From contig JAEKLF010000040.1 of assembly GCA_019509985.1 (NCBI GenBank), positions 20,693-84,692 of the forward strand: a stretch of DNA of 64,000 bases, given 5' to 3'. Position numbers and translations under genes: made by a program. Shown here in pieces: positions 47,764-54,223 of this stretch. The notes under the pieces were generated by a model. That model made no database searches. It was given only the letters and a program-made list of their open reading frames with translations, and was not told the origin of the DNA. The stretch's first letter is position 1, and every line of letters starts with the position of its first letter. Source of the stretch: Burkholderiales bacterium. GTDB taxonomy: Bacteria > Pseudomonadota > Gammaproteobacteria > Burkholderiales > Burkholderiaceae_C.

Positions 47764-49236
47764 TCAGGCGTCGAGCGCCCAGAAGCCCAGTCGGCCCAGG
47801 CCGGCGAGCAGACGGAGGCGGGAGACGCGCCAGCTGGCCAACGCCTGGATGCGTTCCTGGCGCGCGCTGGCTTCGTCCTTCTGTGCATTGAGCAGCTCGA
47901 TGGTGTCGGCGGCGCCGGCCTGGTAGCGGGCGCGCGCGGCCTGCAGGGACTCGATGGCGCTGCGCATCAGTTCGCTGGAGGCCTTGAGGCTGCTGCTCTC
48001 AACCTTGAGCACCTCGTAGGCACGCCAGACCTCGTAGGCGACCTGGGACTGCTGGCCAGCCAGTTCGGCGCGGCGCGCCTCAACCTGCGCGCGCTGCTCG
48101 TGCAACCGGTAGTTGCGCGACAGGCCTTCGAAGATGGGGAAGTTCAGCGTGATCGCAGTGATGCGCTCGTGTGTGCGTGAGGTTGGCAGCGTGGTACCGG
48201 GCCGGCCGTTGGTGAAGTTGCTGTGCGTCAGGCTGATGGTCGGGAAGCCTTCGGCGCGGGTGGCCACCAGCCGCGCCTCGGCGGCGGCAACGCTGGCGCG
48301 GGCCGCCTGCAGGCTGGGGTGGGCAGCCACTGCCTCGTCGATGAGTCGGTCCAGGTCGCCCAGGAAGGCGTCGACCGGTACCGCATCGAGCGGCGATCCG
48401 GGGTCCAGGGCCGCATCGGCGGCCAGGGCCAACGGGCGGCGCACGTCGACGCCCAGAACGTTGGCCAGCGCCCCTAGCGTCGTGCGAGCCTGGCCCTGAG
48501 CGCGCACGCGGACCAATGTTGCCTGCGCCGCGGCGGTGCGCGCCTGCAACGCATCCACAACGGTGGCGGCACCGCGCTGCGACTTGAACTCCGCGGCCTC
48601 CGCGCTCTGCTGTGCGGTTGCCTCGGCTTCGCTGGCTGCGTGCACGGCGGCCTGAGCGGCGGCGGCCTCGTACCAGGCCTGCGCGGCGGCGACGAAGAGC
48701 TGCTGCACAAGGGCGTCGCGCTGGGCGAAGGCGCCGGCGAGATTGTGCTGTGCCTGCTCGACGTTGGCCGCGCGGGCACCGGAATCCATCAGCAGCCAGC
48801 TCACGGTGAGGTTGGCGCCATTGACGTGGTTGGGGTCGGCCGGCGAAGTGCCGCTGCGCAGCACGTCATAGCTGGCGCTGGCCCCGGCCGACACGTTGGG
48901 CAGATAGGCGCCGCGGCTCACCCCAACCTGCGCCGCCTGGGCCGCGGCTTCGTGCCAAGCCTGGCGCGTGCGCGGGTTGTTGCACAGCGCGACGCGGATG
49001 GCGTCTGCCAGCGCGAGAACCTCGGGGACGGCCTCGCCGCAATCGGCGACGCTGCGGTCGCCGGGGAGCGCGGTGATCGCATCCTCCGGTCGCAGCAGCA
49101 CCCCGAAGGCGTCGAACGCCTGCGCGGATACGACGCGGATCGCGATGCCCAGCCAGCCGCTGACGACCAGCAACAGGGGCAGACAAAGCCGGAAGATTCG
49201 ACGGGCAGCGGACGGGCGCGTGGGGGTACGGTACAT
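47764..49236 (-). CDS. TolC-family outer-membrane efflux channel
   Basis: 490 residues, first gene of the export run. A signal peptide of about 39 residues (FRLCLPLLLVVSGWLGIAI, then VVSA) is followed by two OEP-type repeats of long helices and short strands: LADAIRVALCNNPRTRQAWHEA and AYLPNVSAGASASYD, then LIDEAVAAHPSLQAARASV and FPTISLTHSNF. The final helix contains YQAGAADTIELLNAQ. These are the standard marks of TolC-like trimeric channels used by type I secretion and RND pumps. AGGA lies 7 nt before the ATG at 49236. Its place at the head of the operon, 35 bp ahead of the giant gene, suggests it is the dedicated exit channel for that protein. Confidence 0.88.
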   Translation of the reverse strand: MYRTPTRPSAARRIFRLCLPLLLVVSGWLGIAIRVVSAQAFDAFGVLLRPEDAITALPGDRSVADCGEAVPEVLALADAIRVALCNNPRTRQAWHEAAAQAAQVGVSRGAYLPNVSAGASASYDVLRSGTSPADPNHVNGANLTVSWLLMDSGARAANVEQAQHNLAGAFAQRDALVQQLFVAAAQAWYEAAAAQAAVHAASEAEATAQQSAEAAEFKSQRGAATVVDALQARTAAAQATLVRVRAQGQARTTLGALANVLGVDVRRPLALAADAALDPGSPLDAVPVDAFLGDLDRLIDEAVAAHPSLQAARASVAAAEARLVATRAEGFPTISLTHSNFTNGRPGTTLPTSRTHERITAITLNFPIFEGLSRNYRLHEQRAQVEARRAELAGQQSQVAYEVWRAYEVLKVESSSLKASSELMRSAIESLQAARARYQAGAADTIELLNAQKDEASARQERIQALASWRVSRLRLLAGLGRLGFWALDA

Positions 49237-49254
49237 GGGGCGGTCCTGACTCGG

Positions 49255-49301
49255 AAAACCCCGTGGCGAGAGTTCGCATGGCTTTGGCGCCTAGGGGTTT
49301 T
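49255..49301 (-). promoter_or_regulatory. strong dyad in tolC-like leader
   Basis: Inverted repeat AAAACCCC-GT-GGCG (49255-49268) and CGCC-TA-GGGGTTTT (49288-49301) with a 19-nt loop: 12 paired bases around a 2-nt internal mismatch. It lies 18 nt before the tolC-like ATG and next to its Shine-Dalgarno. In RNA it would form a stable hairpin followed by a short U run, so attenuation or control of ribosome access is possible; as DNA it could be an operator. The mechanism is not determined. Confidence 0.55.
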
Positions 49302-49749
49302 TGCGGGTCGCAGTGTCTACATCGAGGCGATTCCGCGCATGGCCCATAGGAGCCAGATTTGGCCCGTTGCGGAACCGCCGCCTAACCGGACAGCCATGGC
49401 TCCAAATAAGATGGGGAAAATTTCCAAGAGTGCGACATCGCGCGGCACGTTGGGTTGCCGCGAGTCGGGCACCGCGTTGCCATCGGGCAAGCCATTTCGC
49501 CACCGGCAGGCCAGTCCTTGTGCCGCCTTGGATGACACGTGGCTCTTTTGAGCCAGGAAGCGTCGCCCGCGCACCCGGCCAGAACCCGGTGTTATGGCGG
49601 CACAACCCCTCATACAGAGGGTGATTTTTGTGGTGCCGTCAAACATGCCACCCGGCATTCCTCGATGCGTTTAGGTGCGGGTCGTGATGTGGAAGTCGCG
49701 CAGTGATTGCGGCCGATCAGCGCCTCGGGGCCTCGGGGCCGCGAGGCCG
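49302..49749. other. upstream region of export operon
   Basis: No supported gene. The operon promoter is expected in this stretch, but no clear -35/-10 pair was found. A very GC-rich run at about 49721-49760 has tandem GCCTCGGG and GAGGCCGC units that can pair with each other. Confidence 0.4.
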
Positions 49750-49893
49750 CGAGGCCGCGAATTCGAGGCCTTCGGCGGCGTCCCGTCTCATCGCGGACGC
49801 ACTCATCCCCGGGGCTCCCAGCAGCTGCCGGCGCACCATCCACAGATTGCTTAGCGCAAACCGCATCGTCAGCAGCGCCGTGTTCTTGCCCAC
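49750..49893 (-). pseudogene. IS5-family transposase C-terminal remnant
   Basis: On the minus strand from 49893 the frame reads GKNTALLTMRFALSNLWMV followed by RRQLLGAPG, the typical C-terminal end of IS5-family transposases (KNTAQLxTLFALSNLWMxRxxL). The upstream catalytic part is absent or frameshifted. This is a relic, in opposite orientation to the N-terminal relic at 7799-7981; the two need not come from one copy. Confidence 0.6.
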
Positions 49894-49943
49894 GGTGGCT
49901 GCAGGTATCAGACGAGGCCCAGACAGGCGGGCATCCTCTTAGG

Positions 49944-50042
49944 GACGCGGCACCCGAAGGATGAAGAGATTTTTTTGTGGGTGACTTTGTGAGTAAGCGT
50001 GGCGCATAGCTCTGGAAGCCGCATAAATGCTAGGGCTTGGGC
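49944..50042 (+). repeat. imperfect ~100-bp direct repeat, copy 2
   Basis: Counterpart of 2177-2275 in the same orientation, sharing GACGCGG, TTGTGAGTAAGC and GCCGCATAAAT-like blocks. It begins about 50 bp beyond the integrase 3' end (50093). Confidence 0.6.
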
Positions 50043-50092
50043 GGACGCCCTCACAGCAACCTACACAGTGCGGAACGCGGACCTGCAGTTCC

Positions 50093-51382
50093 TCAGTTGG
50101 CACCAAGCCTAAGTCCATCCAGGTAGTCGGCCCACGCCTGCATCATGGCAATCCGCTGGTCGAGATACTGAGTACGGTTATAGGCTCGCCCGAGGGCATC
50201 AGCTACGGCATGAGCGAGCTGAGCCTCGATCACCTCTGGCGCAAAATTCAATCGCTCTGCGAGCATGGTGCGCGCCATCGCCCGAAAGCCGTGGGCCGTC
50301 ATTTCGTCGTTGGCGTATCCGAGACGCCGAAGCGCTGAGCGAACGGTGTTCTCGCTCATACAACGCGATCTCGAGGTAAGCGCGGGGAAGACGTACCGCC
50401 CGTCGCCCGTCGACGGCTGCAAGGCTAGTAGAGCGTCCACTGCTTGTCGAGCCAGTGGTACGACATGAGGCAGACCGCGCGCCTTGTCCGCCTTCGTACG
50501 TTTCATGACAGCGCTTGGGATCGTAAGCATCGCCGCATCGAGATCAACCCACGCCCATTCAAGGTGCCGTAACTCACCTGGACGCAGCAAGAGCAAAGGC
50601 GAAAGCTTTAAGGCGATTCGAGTAGTCGCTTGCCCAGCGTACTCCGCCGCTGCACGCAAGAGCTCGGCTACATCGGCTGGATCGGTCAGGGCCGCGTGAT
50701 GCCGGCTTTGAACCGGCCGCAGGGCATCCCGTAGGTCAGCAGCCGGGTTGGAAGTACAAGAACCGGTCGCGACTCCATAGCGGAACACCTGTCCACACGC
50801 GTCCTTGATGCGGTGCGCCGTCTCGATAGCGCCTCGGGCCTCGACCTTGCGCAAGGCGGCCAGCAGCTCGGGCGCGGAAACTTCAGCAATGGGACGTCTG
50901 CCCAGAACGGGGAACACGTCCTGCTCAAGGCGGATGCGGGTACGGGCATGGTGACCCTCGCTGACTTTCAGCTTGTGGACTGTCTTCAACCAATCCCGTG
51001 CGACCGATTCGAACGAGCCGACTGGCGGTTGCCCGGCAGCTTCCAGCGCTTCGGCTACGGCTCGACCAGCCAGCGCTGCCTTCTGTTTCTTCAGGGCCGC
51101 GCTCGGGTCAATCCCCGCGGCGAACTGGCGCCGAGCCTCGTCTCGCTTCGCGCGCGCCTGTGCCAAGGACGTATCAGGGTAGGTGCCGAGACTAAGCGTG
51201 AACTCTTTTCCGTCGACCCAATAGCGGAACCGCCACCAGCCAGTTCGGTTTGGACGCACTTCAAGTCTTAAGCCTGCGCCGTCGCTGACCTTGGAGGCGA
51301 TACCCGAAGCCTCCGCTGCCTTGAGTGCCGCCCGAATAGCCTTGTCCGACAGGAGATCGCTCGCCGCCAATTTCCTCACCAT
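50093..51382 (-). CDS. tyrosine recombinase / integrase (P4-like)
   Basis: 429 residues from the ATG at 51382; a TTG at 51391 would add three. Site-specific recombinase of the phage P4/genomic-island type. It has an N-terminal DUF4102-like arm-binding domain (KVSDGAGLRLEVRPNRTG, FTLSLGTYPDTSLAQAR), a core-binding domain (~115-210) and a catalytic domain with Arg in LLLRPGELRHLEW, the HGFRAMARTM box, LAHAV and the nucleophile Tyr in AYNRTQYLDQR. All catalytic residues seem intact. It lies 196 bp beyond the 3' end of ssrA and points away from it, the standard layout for elements integrated into the tmRNA gene. Confidence 0.9.
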   Translation of the reverse strand: MVRKLAASDLLSDKAIRAALKAAEASGIASKVSDGAGLRLEVRPNRTGWWRFRYWVDGKEFTLSLGTYPDTSLAQARAKRDEARRQFAAGIDPSAALKKQKAALAGRAVAEALEAAGQPPVGSFESVARDWLKTVHKLKVSEGHHARTRIRLEQDVFPVLGRRPIAEVSAPELLAALRKVEARGAIETAHRIKDACGQVFRYGVATGSCTSNPAADLRDALRPVQSRHHAALTDPADVAELLRAAAEYAGQATTRIALKLSPLLLLRPGELRHLEWAWVDLDAAMLTIPSAVMKRTKADKARGLPHVVPLARQAVDALLALQPSTGDGRYVFPALTSRSRCMSENTVRSALRRLGYANDEMTAHGFRAMARTMLAERLNFAPEVIEAQLAHAVADALGRAYNRTQYLDQRIAMMQAWADYLDGLRLGAN

Positions 51383-51394
51383 GCCGGCCAACGG

Positions 51395-51455
51395 ACCGGG
51401 TAACTTTCCGGTGATGTTACCCGGTCAGGGCGAGTTACCCGGTTTGTTACCCGGT
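51395..51455. repeat. GTTACCCGGT iteron-like repeats upstream of integrase
   Basis: Three direct copies of GTTACCCGGT (51416-51425, 51434-51443, 51446-51455) and one inverted copy (51395-51404). The inverted copy sits 12 bp from the integrase ATG and forms a dyad with the first direct copy. They are likely binding sites for the recombinase, an excisionase or a repressor, possibly autoregulatory. Confidence 0.65.
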
Positions 51456-51499
51456 CAACGTCGGGAACTCACGGCATCGCCTGGGTCATCTTAGGACAA

Positions 51500-51536
51500 A
51501 GAAAAAGGCCCAAGTTGTTGATTTACTTGGGCCTTT
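51500..51536 (-). terminator. rho-independent terminator after ssrA
   Basis: Minus-strand stem AAAGGCCCAAGT (from 51536) and ACTTGGGCCTTT (51515-51504) with a 9-nt loop, followed by a T-rich tail TTCTTTG. It ends transcription of ssrA before the integrase gene. Confidence 0.85.
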
Positions 51537-51578
51537 CAGCTCAGCGGCACCTTGTGGGACTTGCTGAGAACTCTAAGA

Positions 51579-51951
51579 TGGTGGAGCCGGGGGGAATTGA
51601 ACCCCCGTCCGTCAGCCATCACCGGGCAGATCTACATGCTTAGCCGGCTAATTTGAATCTCACGGTCAACTCGCGCAGTGGCACGCTAGCTTTCCCGCCA
51701 GTCACTTAATCTCGCCACCTGCTGAGTGACCCAGCAAATGGCCAGCCGATGTGAGTGACTTCTCAGCCTTGTCCCTTGCGGAACTCAGCCCGGCCCATCG
51801 GCCTGCCGTTGAGAAGCTCATCCGCAATTAAGCGGCGAGTGCGAACGTAGAGTCGTTTGCAGTTACTTTGTTTCCAGTGGTTTTACGAGCGGACTGGTGC
51901 TCGGCATGCCCTACTCCGGATCCGCACCCACGTCGAAACCAGGTCGGCCCC
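51579..51951 (-). ncRNA. ssrA: tmRNA
   Basis: Transfer-messenger RNA that frees stalled ribosomes and tags their product. The 5' end GGGGCC (51951) pairs with GGCTCC before the encoded CCA (51579-51581) as the acceptor stem. The D-loop region has GGTTTCGACG and the T arm reads GGTTCAATTCCC near the 3' end. The tag frame at 51860-51828 reads GCA AAC GAC TCT ACG TTC GCA CTC GCC GCT TAA, that is ANDSTFALAA. Length 373 nt. The 3' end is a common integration site, matching the neighbouring integrase. Confidence 0.95.
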
Positions 51952-51961
51952 AGAACGCCCT

Positions 51962-51988
51962 AGTTTAGGCCAGACTGAGCAGCTTCAA
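51962..51988 (-). promoter_or_regulatory. candidate ssrA promoter
   Basis: TAAACT (51967-51962) lies 10 nt before the tmRNA 5' end and TTGAAG (51988-51983) lies 15 nt further up. The spacer is shorter than ideal, so the -35 call is weak. It lies inside the 3' end of gph. Confidence 0.4.
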
Positions 51989-52642
51989 GAGCTCACCGGG
52001 TGCGGCCAGCTCGAGATCGGCGCGCCAGTGGCCGAATTCACCGCTTTGGCCGAGATAGCCCCAGGCCGCAACGGCCGTGGCCATGCCGGCGGCGCGGCCG
52101 GCGAGGATGTCGCGTTCGTCGTCACCCACGTAGAGGCAGGCAGCGGGTGAAACGCCCAGGCGCCTGGCCGCTTCCAGCAACGGCGCGGGATGAGGTTTGG
52201 TGTATCCCGTTGTGTCGCCACCGATGACGGCAGCCGCTTGCAGCCGCAGTGCTGCGGCCAGGGGCAGCGCAAAACGCTCGGCCTTGTTGGTGACGATGCC
52301 CCAGGTCAAGCCGGCTGCCACCAGGCCCGCGAGTTCGGCCTCAACACCAGCGAAAGGCCTCGTTCTGTCGTACATGAGGCCTTCATAGCGATCGAGGAAC
52401 TCGCGCCTGAGTTCGTCGTAGTCTGGTTGCTCCGGCGCGATGCCGAAGGCCTGCCCCAACATGCCGCGTGCGCCCGAGCCGCCGTGGGGGCGGTACCGTG
52501 CCAGCGGCAGTGGCGCCAGCCCGCGGTCCACACGCATGGCATTGGCCGCGCGGGCCAGATCCTCCGCGCTGTCGATCAGCGTGCCGTCGAGATCAAATAG
52601 CACCGCGCGCAGGTGGCCCCAGCGCGAAACAAGCGGTTTCAC
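51965..52642 (-). CDS. gph: phosphoglycolate phosphatase-like HAD hydrolase
   Basis: 225 residues, HAD superfamily. Motif I is FDLDGTLIDS (Asp nucleophile and acid/base), motif II sits at the IVTNK strand, the motif III Lys is in YTKPHP and motif IV is VGDDERDI. The cap domain contains YRPHGGSGARGMLGQAFG, as in proteobacterial Gph, which hydrolyses 2-phosphoglycolate from DNA repair and oxygenation side reactions. The start is a GTG at 52642 overlapping the preceding ubiG stop as GTGA, the usual ubiG-gph pairing in Burkholderiales. Specificity is inferred from family and context. Confidence 0.85.
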   Translation of the reverse strand: MKPLVSRWGHLRAVLFDLDGTLIDSAEDLARAANAMRVDRGLAPLPLARYRPHGGSGARGMLGQAFGIAPEQPDYDELRREFLDRYEGLMYDRTRPFAGVEAELAGLVAAGLTWGIVTNKAERFALPLAAALRLQAAAVIGGDTTGYTKPHPAPLLEAARRLGVSPAACLYVGDDERDILAGRAAGMATAVAAWGYLGQSGEFGHWRADLELAAPGELLKLLSLA

Positions 52643-53212
52643 AGCGAGCGACGGCAGGCCATCAGGTAGTTCACGTCGGTGTCGCTGCCAAGGCTGTAGC
52701 GCTGTGTCAACGGGTTGTAGCTCAGGCCGCGGCTGGCCTGCGGCTCAAGGCCTGCATCGCGGCAGAACTGGGCCAGCTCCGACGGGCGCAGGAAGCGCGC
52801 GTACTCATGCGTGCCCTTGGGCAGCATGTTCATCACGTACTCGGCTCCGACGATGGCGAGCATAAAGGCCTTGGCATTGCGATTCAGCGTCGACAGGAAC
52901 GGCGATCTCGCGATATTCGACGCCTTCCGTGCCGGCTTCCATCGCATGCAGTTCAGCCACACGCAGCGGCTTGGTGGACAGGTCAATGCCCAACACCTGG
53001 GCGCCGACACGGGCCATGGAGTCGCTCAGGATGCCGCCGCCGCAACCCACGTCGAGGGCACGCTTGCCTGCCAACGGGCAAAGCTGCTGGATCCATCCCA
53101 GGCGCAGCGGGTTGATCTGGTGCAGGGGCTTGAAGTCGCTCTCAGGGTCCCACCAGCGGTGGGCCAACTCGCCGAACTTGGCGAGCTCTTGCGGATCGGC
53201 ATTGATCGTCAT
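52639..53212 (-). pseudogene. ubiG: ubiG with out-of-frame internal deletion
   Basis: UbiG is the SAM-dependent methyltransferase of both O-methylation steps in ubiquinone synthesis. From the ATG at 53212 the N-terminal half is normal ([23 protein letters not shown] motif [11 protein letters not shown]) up to GVEYREIA. At about 52899 the UbiG reading jumps to another frame with [24 protein letters not shown] and YNPLTQRYSLG to the stop at 52639. About 45 residues, including the VVTCMEMLEHVPDP segment, are missing. The uninterrupted first frame would end as junk near 52805. This is either a real inactivating deletion or an assembly or sequencing error; ubiquinone need makes an error, or a second copy elsewhere, worth considering. 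Confidence 0.8.
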
Positions 53213-53230
53213 GATGTGCTGCTGAAAAGA

Positions 53231-53262
53231 AAAAAGCCCCGACGGCGAGCCGGCGGGGCTTT
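53231..53262 (-). terminator. rho-independent terminator after ompA-like gene
   Basis: GC-rich stem AAAGCCCCG / CGGGGCTTT around CCGGCTCGCCGT on the minus strand, followed by a T-rich tail (TTTTTTCTTTTC). Lies 28 bp past the OmpA-like stop. Confidence 0.85.
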
Positions 53263-53289
53263 GCGCAAAGCGCCCGAGGGCGCCTTGAC

Positions 53290-53949
53290 TTACTTGTTGC
53301 GCGTACCGACGACTTCGATCTCGGTGCGGCGGTTCTTGGCGCGGCCTTCGGCGGTCTTGTTGTCGGCGACGGGCTGCTTTTCGCCCTTGCCTTCGGTGTA
53401 GACGCGGTTCGGCTCGACGCCCTTGCTCACCAGGTAGGCCTTGACGGCTTCCGAGCGGCGGATCGACAGCTTCTGGTTGTAGGCATCGCTACCCACGGAG
53501 TCCGTGTGGCCGACAGCGATGATGACTTCCAGATTGATGCCCTTGGTCTTGCTGACCAGGTCATCCAGCTTGGCAGTGGCTTCCGGCTTCAGCGTCGATT
53601 TGTCGAAGTCGAAGAAGGCGTCAGCAGCGAAGGTCACCTTCTCGCTGACCGGCAGCGGCGGGGGGGCTACAACCTTCGGCGGAGCCGGCGGGGGCGACGG
53701 AGGCGGGGGAGCGACCGGAGGCGGCGGCTCAACCTTGGGTGCAGCCTTGATTTCGCCGTCACAACCCTTGGCCGCCGTAGCCGGCGTCCAGAAGTTGTCG
53801 CGCCAGCAATATTCATTGGTGCCGTTCTTCCAAACGGTGCCGTCGGTAGCGCGCCAGTTGTCAACAGTCTGGGCCAGCGTGGCCGACGAAGCCACAGCGG
53901 CTACAGCAGCCACCGCAAACAGCGACGCCACACGATTCAATTTCTTCAT
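53290..53949 (-). CDS. OmpA-family peptidoglycan-binding envelope protein
   Basis: 219 residues from the ATG at 53949, chosen for its GGAG Shine-Dalgarno 6 nt upstream and for [11 protein letters not shown], a proper signal peptide start (about 1-26). A short segment with YCWRDNFW and a Pro-rich linker ([17 protein letters not shown]) precede the OmpA C-terminal domain: [39 protein letters not shown] and [12 protein letters not shown], with the Asp and Arg that bind diaminopimelate. There is no beta-barrel, so it is a barrel-less OmpA/Pal-like protein tethering outer membrane and wall. Common just before ubiG-gph in Burkholderiales. Confidence 0.88.
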   Translation of the reverse strand: MKKLNRVASLFAVAAVAAVASSATLAQTVDNWRATDGTVWKNGTNEYCWRDNFWTPATAAKGCDGEIKAAPKVEPPPPVAPPPPSPPPAPPKVVAPPPLPVSEKVTFAADAFFDFDKSTLKPEATAKLDDLVSKTKGINLEVIIAVGHTDSVGSDAYNQKLSIRRSEAVKAYLVSKGVEPNRVYTEGKGEKQPVADNKTAEGRAKNRRTEIEVVGTRNK

Positions 53950-54223
53950 GATTCTCCTCTCAAGGAATGCCGCAGTTGCCCTGCGAGAGTCAGTACTCAA
54001 CCTCTAACCTCAGGAGAGCCTTTAGGGTTTCTCCTAGGGACTCGACGATTGTGCCATGGGGGCACCGAGACGGACGCATTGTGGCGGCCTACGTTCATGG
54101 GCACGGTGACGATGTTGCGCTGCTGCTACAAGGTGGCAGCCGCTTAGAATTCGCGCCTTTCGCCACCCCTGATGTCGCGCCCCCGCGACGCGTGTGGCGA
54201 GTACGCCAGTAGATCGAGCCCGC
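53950..54223. other. divergent intergenic region ompA/gyrA
   Basis: Holds both promoters. A dyad AGGAGA (54012-54017) / TCTCCT (54030-54035) lies in the ompA-like leader. TAGAAT near 54146 could be a gyrA -10 box, but no matching -35 was clear. Confidence 0.4.
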
